Assembly: GCF_000835495.1 (NCBI RefSeq)
Contig: NW_015622541.1
Location: 1,364,001 to 1,428,000 of the forward strand
Origin: Cladophialophora immunda
Lineage: Eukaryota; Ascomycota; Eurotiomycetes; Chaetothyriales; Herpotrichiellaceae
Reading direction: 5' to 3'
Length of the DNA stretch: 64,000 nt
Shown here: one piece after another, positions 38,468 to 48,215 of the stretch
Position numbering within the stretch: the stretch's first letter is position 1
Layout of the letters: each line of letters begins with the position of its first letter
Notes under the pieces: generated by a model
Databases searched by the model: none
What the model saw: only the letters and a program-made list of their open reading frames with translations
What the model was told of the DNA's origin: nothing
Translations under genes and position numbers: made by a program

Positions 38468-38700
38468 TATTATGAATAGGACCGGAGGGTCGGGCATAAT
38501 CAAGATCGCGCTAAGCTAGACCGCGTTAAGCTACTTTAGGCCGTATATAGTCCGCATAAGAAAAGTATACTTCTCGCATCTAAGAAGCATCCTCTCCTTA
38601 TACTATGAGTTTATGTTACTATAGGTGTAGAAGGATACTTATTACTACGGAATCTACCTATCGCTGAGTACTACCTATCTTCAATAAGGTATCCTTGATA
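38468..38700 (+). repeat. 3' LTR of chromovirus D
   Basis: Preceded by AAAAGGGGGGGG, the polypurine tract (38456-38464 area), and followed by TSD CCTTA (38701-38705). It matches 8581-8813. Confidence 0.8.
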
Positions 38701-38705
38701 CCTTA

Positions 38706-39305
38706 ATATATATAAGATAGATTACGCCTACTCTATTAACCCTCCTATTTCTTTCTTCTCTTTAACTCCTATAGCTAACTATATAGTTCTTCTATATAGT
38801 TAAGCCTTATTATTCTATAAAACTTATAAAAATATAAAACGAATATTATAATAAACTTATTAACTCTATCTCCTTTAATCCTAATAATGTTATAATAGTT
38901 ATTATATTAGTTCTCTATATAATCCTTAATAAATAGCTTAAGTTACGCTTCTATTAATATCTTAAAGTAACTTCTTATAAAGAAGATCTTTTTTATATTA
39001 TCTAGGAAGTCTAAGGAGTTTATTAGTAGATATATATCTATATAATAGATAAATAGAGTAAGCTTCTTCTAAGTCCTACTAAAGGACTTAGGTAGGTTCC
39101 TAATCTTACCTTTAGTTATTACTTCTATTAAGGAGATAGTAGATAGCGTAGATCTTAGTATACTTAGTCCTACTATAGCGTTATCTAGTAATAGCTATAT
39201 AATCTATTATATAAGGAGTTTATCCGTTAAAGATATAGATCTTATCTACTTTCCGTAACTACTTATAAAGAGATTATCTTTTAGTACTAAGAGTAATAGC
39301 TAAAG
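38706..39305. other. Internal remainder of element E, no gene seen
   Basis: 600 bp of TpA-rich DNA between the D insertion and the right LTR of E. No reverse transcriptase, integrase or gag motif was recognised in any frame. Confidence 0.4.
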
Positions 39306-39724
39306 TATTAGAGTTACTTCCTATATAGTCTAAACTAGTTAGATTCCTTAGTTATAGATCCTTAATTATATAAGCTAGACTTAGTAAGTATAAGATATAA
39401 AGTAGTTAAGTAACTAAAGAATAGTATAGTAAAGTAAGTATTATAAATTAGTTATAAGAGAGTATAACTATAAAAGAGTAATAAGCGTAGTTATATACTT
39501 ATAAGGTCTATCTTAAATAGGTAACTAAGGATAGTATATTAGTATATTAATATATTAGTATACTATTATATTAATATATTATACTTCCTTCTTTAGAAGT
39601 TACGTACCTTACGTAACCTTAGCCTTATTTCTTATATATATACTCCTCTATTAGGCTACCCCTTCTTAGTAGACCTTCCCTTGGGTATCCCACCCTTAGG
39701 TCGTATATAAGGCCATCTCTAACA
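39306..39724. repeat. Right LTR of element E
   Basis: It starts TATTAGAG (ancestral TGTTAGAG or TGTCAGAG) and ends TCTCTAACA. It is about 25 bp longer than the left copy because of an added ATTAATATATTA-type stretch near 39555-39580. TSD CGTAA follows at 39725-39729. Confidence 0.75.
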
Positions 39725-39729
39725 CGTAA

Positions 39730-40647
39730 ACACTCTTTAGTCGCGTTTACTATACCACTATTAGTTAGACTCCTTCGTCTTAAAATTTATATTATAATTA
39801 TACCCTTAATAGTAGTCTTTCCTATTCTAGATTACGCTATAATACTTTCTAAGACTACTCTTGTTAACTAGCTTTAGCGCGCTTAATAGAACTCTATAGG
39901 ACTTATATATAACTAATCGTATTAAATTAAGAATTACTAAGTTCCCTTATCTAAACGTATTTAAGCTAAATAAATATTAAACCTAACTACTTTAATATAT
40001 TAGTATAAGATTGTATTGAACCTAGTGACTTAAAGACTAGTTAAGATTTTACCTTTTCTTCCTTTTATCACTATTTTCATAGTCTAATTAAGTTTTTAAA
40101 TCACTAATAAATCTATATATAATTATCTTAAACCAGTATTTTATAGGGTAATACTAAATATAATCCTACGACTTTATCATTTATTAAACTCTCTATCTTT
40201 TATTATTCTTTTATTATATTATATCTCTAAATTCTAATAGTAGTAGTAGATATACTACTTATAACTTAAGATATACTCACTAATTATTCTAGCTATACCT
40301 TAATAATAATAAGAGAGATAATAACCTCTATAATCTTAATAGTCTCTTCAAACCTAATCCTAATCCTAATCCAAATCCTAACCCTTATATCTAGTAATTA
40401 TCTTAATAATTAAGATAGACCTTAATCTAACGTTCTATTAAAGACTTAGTATAAGGGTTTAGAAAGAGTTCTATAACTAGCTAGCTAACCTAGTAATAAG
40501 GAGGATAAATCTAAGGAGGGAAAGAAAGAAGGAAGAATACTCTCTCTCTCTCTCCTCTTATATTATGTACTCTACTATAAGGGGTACTTATTATCTTATC
40601 CCTCTCCCTTACCTCCCTCTTCTATATACGTTATCTATCCCTTATAC
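39730..40647. other. AT-rich decayed DNA, no gene recognised
   Basis: RIP-like sequence right of element E. It should be the continuation of the locus that held the GMC gene, but no GMC N-terminal motif was found on the minus strand. It includes TCCTAA-type hexamer repeats at 40352-40384 and a CT dinucleotide run near 40540. It ends abruptly at the unmutated LTR that follows. Confidence 0.4.
40352..40384. repeat. Short TCCTAA tandem repeat
   Basis: About five consecutive, partly degenerate TCCTAA/TCCAAA units end in CTAACCC. They resemble, but do not equal, the telomeric CCCTAA unit. Confidence 0.5.
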
Positions 40648-40932
40648 TGAACTAGGGTGAGGCTTCTAGCCATAGGCGCCAACTCGTACGGCGGTAGGTA
40701 ACAGGCACGTTCACATCTTGTAAAGCAGTTGATTGATTGTGTTGTTGTCTCTCTATCTGTCTGGGCTAGCAAGAAAATAACAAAAGAAAGACCACCAAGC
40801 TAAAGTGGTACCCTCAAACTGACCAATCAGAGAGTGGCAACGTTTGCCTGTACAATGTACAGCCAAAAGTCGACCAATCACCTTGTTCGTCCGCCTTGCA
40901 CCTCAGGTCCTCTTCAAACCTTTCCCATTACA
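40648..40932 (-). repeat. Unmutated solo LTR of the A/B family
   Basis: 285 bp. Read on the minus strand it starts TGTAATGGGAAAGGTTTG and ends CACCCTAGTTCA, collinear with the A and B LTRs, but it keeps TpG and CpA where those have TpA (for example TTGGTGGTC here against TTAGTAATC in A). No internal element sequence is attached and I find no matching TSD, so one flank may have been rearranged. It forms the exact border between RIP-decayed DNA and the intact cluster, 135 bp upstream of the SnoaL-like start codon. Confidence 0.85.
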
Positions 40933-41067
40933 TCTTGCAGGGGCTAAGAACTGGCTGATCTACTCCTGAAAACAAAAACAGAGTGTAAGAGCCGTGTTGC
41001 TTCCCGCTCAGTACCGGACATCAGACCATCAAGTCAAATTCAAGATCGACCCTCCCCTCGCGTCAAA

Positions 41068-41526
41068 ATGTCGAGTCAAAGAGTCCTGGACGAAGTAGAA
41101 AAGATTTGGAAATCGCTGATTGATCAGCCACAACAAACCCCGGAACAAGTCAAGGCAGGAAAAGCGCTAATCGAGTTGTTCACCAACGTTTTTTATGAGC
41201 AAGACTTTGATCGAGCCAGAAAAATGCTTGCGGAGGACTACAAACAACATAATGTGTATGTGGAGACAGGAAGAGAGGCTCTCCTTGATTTTGCGAAGAA
41301 GGAATTTGGCAATCCCGCAACACGACCTGATATCATTTATAAGCGCATCTTCGTTGAGGGCGAATATGTCATCGTCCACCTCCACGCCGACTATCGCAAC
41401 GGTACCGAAGGACTCAATTCCATCGAGTACCTACGTTACCAGGGCGGAGTCTTCACCGAGCACTGGGAGGCTATGGTTCCCATTCCTCCCAAGTCCGAAC
41501 ACAAAAATCCTCATGGAGTATTTTAA
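41068..41526 (+). CDS. SnoaL-like (NTF2-fold) protein
   Basis: 152 residues, single exon. After an N-terminal helix (EQVKAGKALIELFTNVF) comes ML-EDYKQHNVYVETG, in which the HN motif matches the family's conserved YIQHNP-like site. Then follow GREALLDF and the strands RIFVEGEYVIVHLHADY, and TEHWEAMVPIP close to the end, with the family's typical ...EHWD-like segment. SnoaL-like proteins are small cone-shaped enzymes (polyketide cyclases, isomerases, some hydratases), usually cytosolic; the actual reaction here is unknown. It heads the cluster next to a reductase and monooxygenases. An LTR ends 135 bp upstream, so its promoter may be partly transposon-derived. Confidence 0.8.
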   Translation: MSSQRVLDEVEKIWKSLIDQPQQTPEQVKAGKALIELFTNVFYEQDFDRARKMLAEDYKQHNVYVETGREALLDFAKKEFGNPATRPDIIYKRIFVEGEYVIVHLHADYRNGTEGLNSIEYLRYQGGVFTEHWEAMVPIPPKSEHKNPHGVF

Positions 41527-42201
41527 CGCTGCCAGCATGACTCCTTGGGGGCATCACTGGGACCACCTAGAGACGGATGGACTACATCACACTTGATGCG
41601 TTCTAGCACGATCAATGGTGCACGCGCAATGAGAGACCGGTCTAAAACTAGCGGCATAGACATGGCCGTTGAAGCATGCGATGCTCTCAGTCGTAAAGGG
41701 GGAGGACGATTCAGTCTTCTTGGGTAGGAGGGAACTTTCAAGTCGAGCATAAACCTGTATGTTGCGCTTCGCTGATAGAGCACGTAGTAAACTTCCCCTT
41801 GGGGATTCTTTGTGGCTCAAGCCTCGGTGTTTCACGGGCTGTATGGCTCAAGACAATCCGCACAAGGGACTGGCTGACCCTGAAGCTGAACTCAATACCG
41901 CAATGAGTAAGGAAGTTGCAGAGGCAGAGCAAAAAAAGACATTAGGCTTACTATACGAGCCTGATAACGAGCCTGATAACGAGCTTGACAGCGATCTGGC
42001 AGCGATCGTGGCAGCGATCGTAGCAGCAGTCATTGGCCTCGGGATTTGACTCCCTTCCTCGACCAAAGTACAGCGTCGATTAACATCGCGATCCCAACCT
42101 CAGACGATGCAGTTCGTGGTGGTCATATGTCGAGAAAATATTGTTGACTCGGCCAGCGAGGCTCCGATGCGACTTGATTCACCTTCAAAAACGGCCTTGT
42201 C
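41527..42201. other. Intergenic with a doubtful small ORF
   Basis: A 68-codon frame at 41843-42049 (+) starts MAQDNPHKGLADPEAE, contains a repeated EPDNEPDNE stretch from a short tandem DNA repeat, and ends in a hydrophobic AAIVAAIVAAVIGLGI. I recognise no family; it might be a small secreted or tail-anchored protein or chance. The rest holds the 3' ends of the two convergent genes. Confidence 0.3.
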
Positions 42202-43341
42202 TCATTTGAAAGGTGGAAGCTGTTTCAACTCCACAAATTTATCCCATGCGTCCGTGAACGACCGATATGAGTCAAAGTGGCCGGCCCATCCAAACTCCCT
42301 AGCCTTATTAATGCTCAAAGTAGCAGACCATGTGCGCTGAAACACCCAATCCTGGAAGGCCCAAGTTCCTGCAGCCCATGTAGCTTTGGCCTCGGGACAG
42401 CCATTTTTGTCACATATACGGTACCATGTCTCTTCCTTGTCCTGAGCCCACTGGGCCAAACTCAGATCAAGTTGTAAATCGCCCTCATTTGGCACTGCCT
42501 TTTCGAACTTTTGCTCAGACGAAGCCTTAGCTCCAATGTAAGTGGCCAACCGCGGCCACATATACTTCCATGAGAAGTAGTCGCCATTAGTGACGTTGAA
42601 GGCTTGATTGCCAGCTTCTGGATTGGTGGATGCCCATATGGTAATATCAGCAATCAGCCTCGAATCGGAGAGGTCATCATAACCAGACCAGTACCGCTGA
42701 TTCGTGGGCATTTTCGCCTCTTGCCCAATCTCCTTGCACACCAGCATATATAGCGCACAGGTTAGCGCGGAGTTCATGCCATTGGGTTTCGAAGTGTGGC
42801 CGACGATCGCTTCGGGTCGAATAACGTTCCACGTCCATTTTTGTCCCTTCTGGCGCTCAATCAGGTAGTCTTCTTGCGGATAGTAGAAATTACCAATCGG
42901 GCTCTCTCTCCGCGGATCTTCCTCTCGTGCTGGAGATGGAACGGGCATCAAATGTACGTTGTAATGCTTACCGCCGGTCTGAAGGGTGCAATTCTCCAGC
43001 CGAGGAGCCACAGCAAGCAATGCGTCGAGGAAGTTCGAGAACAGTTTCTCGTTCGCCAGATTAAGTTCTTTGAAATCGTCCTTGTGGACGTAAGAGGAGA
43101 AATAAGCATGCGTGACCGCTCCACACACGGGTCGCATCTTTTCGATCAGGCTGTCGACATCATTGCTCAGATCAAGTGAAATGAATGTAATTCGATCATC
43201 GTCAACAACTGCCTTGAATGGAGAGCGGGACGTGACGATAATTTGGTTCCATTCAGCTGGTTTGGTGTTTCGCACCAGATACTCCAGCACAGCCGAACCG
43301 GTGATACCGTTCCCTCCCGTGATAAGGGCGACTTTTGGCAT
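42202..43341 (-). CDS. PRISE-type short-chain reductase (progesterone 5-beta-reductase/iridoid synthase-like)
   Basis: 379 residues from the ATG at 43341, chosen because MPKVALITGGNGITGSAV places the Rossmann glycine motif at the N-terminus; the frame stays open 74 codons further upstream without family features. Diagnostic motifs are LQTGGKHYNVHL (catalytic Lys in the TGxKHY box) and NFYYPQEDYLIE (catalytic Tyr in FYYxxED), followed by WNVIRPEAIVG. Family members reduce conjugated enones using NADPH; fungal relatives sit in many metabolic clusters. C-terminal RTWSATLSINKAREFGWAGH is the typical ending. Convergent with the SnoaL-like gene and co-oriented with the monooxygenase upstream of it. 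Substrate is unknown. Confidence 0.88.
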   Translation of the reverse strand: MPKVALITGGNGITGSAVLEYLVRNTKPAEWNQIIVTSRSPFKAVVDDDRITFISLDLSNDVDSLIEKMRPVCGAVTHAYFSSYVHKDDFKELNLANEKLFSNFLDALLAVAPRLENCTLQTGGKHYNVHLMPVPSPAREEDPRRESPIGNFYYPQEDYLIERQKGQKWTWNVIRPEAIVGHTSKPNGMNSALTCALYMLVCKEIGQEAKMPTNQRYWSGYDDLSDSRLIADITIWASTNPEAGNQAFNVTNGDYFSWKYMWPRLATYIGAKASSEQKFEKAVPNEGDLQLDLSLAQWAQDKEETWYRICDKNGCPEAKATWAAGTWAFQDWVFQRTWSATLSINKAREFGWAGHFDSYRSFTDAWDKFVELKQLPPFK

Positions 43342-43873
43342 TTTCTTTCGTTTGTTTGATAATTCGAGCAAGAAAGCGAGAATTAAAACAAAGTAGGTAA
43401 TCGGAAGCTCTGTGCAAGATCCGAGGAGGTCATGCTGGGAAGCGAGGTGGCGAGCCAACCACCTCTTATATGACCCGGCGGTGAGTTGATCATTGTAAAA
43501 TTCATGGACCAAAGAGGTCTCAATTGAGCTCAAGGACCCAGGTCTCCTACGACTACCGGGCAAATGTGGTATCGTACAGTGACTGTAGTAGAGTGCGGAT
43601 ATTGTGGAATTCAGTCAGTTATGGCGCGTCCTGGGGTCATTGCGGGCGTGTTTTTAGGGAACCACGGATGTCTCCAAGTCTTGACCGTATGCTTTGAAGC
43701 CCATGGGGTGCGACGTATCATGGATCTCTAGTCGGTCAGACCCCACGTTGATTAAGTAGTCAGTATAACGATTGATATAGCCTGAAGCAGTGTATTATGT
43801 CAGAATCTCAGATTTACGGGAAGCTAGAATTGGAGCTGTTGACACATCCCAGGACAGTCTTTTCCAGTTCAGC
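43342..43873. other. Intergenic, promoter of the PRISE-type gene
   Basis: 532 bp between two minus-strand genes. There is no further coding frame of interest apart from the upstream extension of the reductase frame to 43563. Confidence 0.4.
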
Positions 43874-45678
43874 CTACTCCTTGCCCAGTATTCGCTTGAG
43901 CACAGAAGAGAGCTTTGCCTCTGGGTCTGCTACCAAATCCTGTGACCTCCATGCCACAAAATGATCTGGACGAACCAGAACTGCGCCCTTCTCGCCAACG
44001 CCTCTCACCCTGCCCCATGCACGATAACAATCCATGTAGTCGCATCTGAATCCGATCTTGATAGCCTTAATTGGGGGTCCATCTGCCTTTGACATGGCCC
44101 TGGCTGCTGTCACCCATGCGTCACCACCAATGCCAGTGAAAAGGGTGAAAGCACCATGTCCAGCTAGATCCAAAGTTGAAACCCTCTCTGACTGACCATT
44201 TGCAGCCAGCCAAACGTGTGGCAGATGGTAACCAGGGAAGGTGCTGATTTTGACCTGCTTGATTGCATTCAAGTAATTGTAATCGGGTGGGTTGTCGTTG
44301 GGCTCGACAACAATGGCCGCTGAATCCAGATAGACTTGATTCTGCTGGATGCCCAATGCTTGCACTTCGTCATCGGTCGTCTCCAGGGCTTCACGAAAGC
44401 GAATGCGCATTGCGGCGCCTTCATCGCTATCTGATGCAAGGAGTTCTGTCGCTTTTCTTCGCGTCTCAGGCTTAAGCCCGATAATAGACCAGAGCCGTCG
44501 ATGTGCCTCCATACCGTCGTTTGCTCTGCGAACGATGCCATCCCCAACAGGTTTGCGCTCTGGAGTCAAAGAATCCAAAAGCGAAGGTAAAGCCCAGCCT
44601 TTGAGGACGTATGCTAGCTTCCAAGCGAGATTGAAAGCGTCGGATATGCAGGTATTGCTTCCTAAGCCATTGACAGGTGGATGTCTATGTGTCGCATCAC
44701 CAATGCACAAAACACGACCCTTTTGCCATCTTTCGGCTACCTGGTCATTAATGGTCCAAGAAAATGATGAGAGGATCTCAATTTCGACCGATTCGTCTCC
44801 AATCATCTGAGATAGACGTTCCAGGATGGCTTCCTTGGAAGGCTGGAAGGTTCCTAAGTCTTTGGTGGCCGGGTGCATTGAGACCACAAATTCGTTCCAA
44901 GGTCTGACCATGCGGAAATTTCCCACAGCTGACCAGTCGGGGGCGTCAGGATTCAAAACCCAGTTCAAGCTGCCAGGTCGATGTGAAAGGTACTTGGCCA
45001 AGTCAGCCTTGATGTGAACGTTGAATGCAGTGTTGAGCTGGCGACCGATAACGGGAATGCCTAAAAACTCAAGAACCGTACTTCGAGCCCCATCGGCCCC
45101 GACAAGGTATCGAGAGCTGACTGTATACTCCTTGTTGGACGAACGGTCGCGGAGTACCGTCTGAACGCCGTCGGATTTCTCGTCAAACTTGACAAATTCA
45201 GTGTAAAAGCGAAACTCAGCGCCGGCTTTCTCTGCTTCTTGGACGAGAACGGGCTCGAGAAGACTTTGCGGTAAGTCTGACATTGCACACGGACTGGCTG
45301 CTTCGTAATCTCCTTTCTGTTCGGGCTTGTTTCCCCAGGCCCACAGACGGCCATATTCTTCGCCAGCGAGGGTGTTGAGCCATGAAGTGTGCTGCATTTC
45401 TGTCGTGATTGTAAACATCCCTGCACACAGGGCGCGGTCGATAGCGTTTGCTACTTACCGGTGGCAGGGCATGCTATCCTCTTCAGCTGCGGTTCGAGGC
45501 AGGCATCCCTTAGCACTTCCATAGCTCTTTGGTTGAAAATATGGGCACGCGGCGTATTTGCAGTGGTTCTATGCCTGGAAACTGCCAACGACTTGATGCC
45601 CACACGAGCTAATAACAAAGCAGTGGTTGCCCCGGAGGGGCCAGTCCCGATAATCAGCACAGGATAGTCCATGCCCAA
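43874..45678 (-). CDS. FAD-dependent aromatic monooxygenase (phenol hydroxylase / dichlorophenol monooxygenase-like)
   Basis: 588 residues in two exons, 45459-45678 and 43874-45420. Motifs of the para-hydroxybenzoate-hydroxylase fold are all present: VLIIGTGPSGATTALLLA (GxGxxG), the TPRAHIFNQRAMEVLRD segment, LVGADGARS (DG motif) and CIGDATHRHPPVNGLGSN (GD motif with the flavin-binding PxxGxGxN). EYGRLWAWGN and KGDYEAASPC resemble fungal proteins annotated as 2,4-dichlorophenol 6-monooxygenase. The C-terminal thioredoxin-like end GAVLVRPDHFVAWR is typical of phenol hydroxylase relatives. Such enzymes add one oxygen to a phenol using NAD(P)H. The intron is only 38 bp (GTAAGT to CAG), short for fungi. 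The third codon is another ATG, and either may start. Confidence 0.88.
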
Positions 45679-46438
45679 ACGCTGTCAAGTCGTCTGTCGA
45701 TGGTGATATATATCTTTGTATGCTGAATCTCTCCCAGATCGATGCAGAAAAGTCTTTCCCGAGGCCGACTGGATTTTTGTAGACACTAGTTGTGTAGAAG
45801 CGATCTCATTGCGTCGAAGTCTCCCAGAGGGAAGGGTTGCCTGCCTGTCATACAAGCTGTACACACTCCCATGGCTTGAGCAATCTAGAGCAGCATCCAC
45901 ACTGTCAATTCAAAATAAAAAACCCAATACTAAACTCCGGTTTGGAGGATAGGGCAAGGCTCCAAGCACACAAGCATTGAAAAAGTCGCGAGACACATGA
46001 ATACCACTTTATCCAGGGCTTGGCCTCAACTTTGCTACGACACCCCAGCTTCTCCCCTCAAGCTCCCGCCTTGGAAGCGATGTGCAAGGCGCTGTATCCA
46101 ATAGTGGTGAATCGAAGTTGATTGCGACATCAATACGTAACGGCCTCGGGACAAGCCAGTCGGTCTGGTATTCCAGAGTCGCAGCCGAGATAGGTATTGC
46201 ACCAGCGCTTTGGTATTGAAAACGGTCCAGAATCACACCAATCTAGCACGGTACGACAACGACAAGGTGACTTTCTGCTCCCAGGAGTCATTTAGAACTT
46301 ATTTCAGGCCGCTCTTCCCTCTTCATCCGATGCTGATAACCTCTTAACTATCAACTGCTCTTGAATATCAACTTTTGTGGCATCAATCTTTCAATTTTCA
46401 TCGCCTATAGGCTCGCTGCTGAAGATATCCATGGCAAG
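45679..46438. promoter_or_regulatory. Divergent promoter between monooxygenase and P450
   Basis: 760 bp shared by two outward-facing genes. GATATATATC at 45705-45714 lies about 27 bp above the monooxygenase ATG and may be its TATA element. An in-frame ATG at 46361 precedes the chosen P450 start. No other gene is seen. Confidence 0.45.
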
Positions 46439-48074
46439 ATGACAGCTGGGATAGAGCATACGGCACAGGAGGGGTTCAAGTTCTTGTCCCTTGCACAGTG
46501 GTTGGTATTAGGAGCATGTCTATACCTTCTCAATACCTTCGTAAGTCGGAACTGTCTCGGGTCGAATTCTCCTTCTAGCGCTGTCAGGGGCGTCCTTTGT
46601 CTTTCGGATACTACATACCGAACAGGGGCTGATCTAATCCTAGTTGCTGTATCCTTTGCTACTCTCACCAGTTCGGCACATTCCCGGCCCATGGTATACA
46701 CGGCTCTCAAAGATACCACTACAGTACGCTACCTACAAGAGGAGGCGAACCATGTTCGTGACTGCATTGCTCGAAGAGTATGGACCTGTTGTTGTTATTG
46801 CTCCAAACCAGGTACATACCACGGATGACGACGCCATGAAAGCAATCTACGATAAGTCAGCCATCAAAACGAGCTTTTACTCTTCAATGGGTAGCTGGAA
46901 AGGCGTAACTTCTACATTGGGCTTTATCGACTACCAATCTGCAGCTCCCTCTCGCAACAACCTGCTACAGTGCTTCCAAAATCGCAATCTCGCCGCGCTT
47001 GTGGAGAATATCCAGTCTCATGTGGAAGACTTCGCACATCTGCTTGAGAAGGGGGCTCGGAACGGAGCTATCGTTGATGGTGTCGTGGTGTTTCGCTTGC
47101 TGGCACTCGACATCGTCACTGATGTACTTTGGGGCGAAGAAAACAGACTCCTGCACAATTTCAATGAAGATGAAACTCCTGCATTCCTCCGGCGATTCCA
47201 TGCCTTCAGTAATTGGAATGCAATGAAAAGCTTCATTCCAATGGCTGATTTCTTGGTCAAATACTTCGGCAACAAGCAATGGAGAACCCTAAGAAATGAT
47301 TGCAATGACATGGATATTACCGCACGAGAAGCTTTGAACCGCTGGCTTAAGGGCAAAAGCGGCCGCCGAGACAAGGACGTCTTATCCATGCTGCAAACGA
47401 TGAACAAAGCAAACGTGACGGCAGTCCCAACAGAAGATATCCCTGCTTACATGGTGGAAATGCTGGCCGCGGGCTCTTCAACCACATCCCATACCGCGGC
47501 TTTCGCGTGTTGGCTCCTCACTCGGCATCCGGAGTCTCAGTTACGTCTTCGAAAGGAGCTCTTCGACGCGTTCCCCGACTTGGACAGCTTCGATATCAAA
47601 AGTTCTATCGACCTCCCTTTCCTCGATGGTGTCATCCGGGAAACCATGCGCATGTATCCCATGATACCAGGCCCTCTCGAAAGATACATAGGACAAGACA
47701 TCTCCATGGCCGGCAAGCGCGTTCCTAAAGGCGTCATCGCATCAACCGGTGCATACAATCAGGGCCGATTGGAAGCTGTCTATCCCGATGCTGGATCATG
47801 GCGGCCCGAGAGATGGATTGATGCAACTGAGAGGATGAAGCTGAACTGGACACCCTTTGGCCATGGAACAAGGTCTTGTCCTGGGGCTAATCTGGCCATG
47901 ACAGAGTTGAAGTATATGGTAGCCATGATTTTCCGGCGTTTCAAAGCAGTCATGCCGTCTGGACATGAGAATGACACATTGGAGCTGGCCGACATTTTCT
48001 CAGCAGGGTCTAAGACAGGACACTGTTGGTTGAAGTTTGAACTACTGGATGACGCAACCGAGACGCCGATTTGA
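46439..48074 (+). CDS. Cytochrome P450 monooxygenase
   Basis: 510 residues in two exons, 46439-46540 and 46644-48074, with a 103-bp phase-0 intron (GTAAGT to TAG). Exon 1 gives a membrane anchor (LAQWLVLGACLYLLNTF); exon 2 begins LLYPLLLSPVRHIPGPWYTR, the proline-rich hinge. Further motifs are the I-helix AGSSTTSHTA (oxygen-binding Thr), ExxR in ETMRMYP, PERW and the haem loop FGHGTRSCPGANLA with the cysteine ligand. The enzyme should sit in the ER membrane and use a P450 reductase partner. An in-frame ATG 26 codons upstream (46361) exists, but the start at 46439 gives a normal N-terminus. It shares a divergent promoter with the FAD monooxygenase, so the two may be co-regulated. Substrate unknown. 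Confidence 0.92.
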
Positions 48075-48215
48075 TTGACACGACATGGTTGGAAGAGACA
48101 AAGAGGGCACTGGGAAGCAATTTACGTTTGAATTAGTTCAATGATATATCTTGTGAGTCACAAACCATGGACGACTCATCGGTCTTATGCATTGGTTAAA
48201 GGTTTTTATGCTCTC

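Larger units (their letters stand above)
8581..38700 (+). mobile_element. Element D: Ty3/gypsy chromovirus, RIP-decayed, split by nested element A
   Basis: LTRs of 233 bp at 8581-8813 and 38468-38700 lie in a perfect TSD CCTTA. Taking out nested A (10069-33247) leaves about 6.9 kb, normal for a Ty3/gypsy element. The order is gag with a decayed CCHC knuckle (9899-9943), then across the A insertion protease (about 33308), reverse transcriptase YIDDILIFS-type motif (34352-34378), integrase HPQTDGQT-type motif (from 36143) and a C-terminal chromodomain (about 36790-36890). This gene order and the chromodomain mark a chromovirus. Stops are TAA/TAG throughout. A polypurine tract with a run of G lies directly before the right LTR. 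Confidence 0.85.
8155..39724. mobile_element. Element E: short LTR element containing the whole nested stack
   Basis: Two related LTRs (8155-8548 and 39306-39724) lie inside a perfect 5-bp TSD CGTAA. Removing the nested chromovirus D (8581-38705 with its TSD) leaves only about 32 + 600 bp of internal DNA, so E itself is about 1.4 kb. That is too short to encode its own enzymes: either a non-autonomous (TRIM-like) element or an internally deleted one. No coding motif was recognised in the internal piece at 38706-39305. The orientation is not established. Both LTRs are heavily TpA-enriched. Confidence 0.7.

Noticed and set aside
8550..40600. CRISPR-like or satellite array because of repeated AT-rich words
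   Set aside because: The repetition is explained by multi-kilobase LTR elements with RIP. There are no regular short repeat and spacer units, and the genome is fungal.
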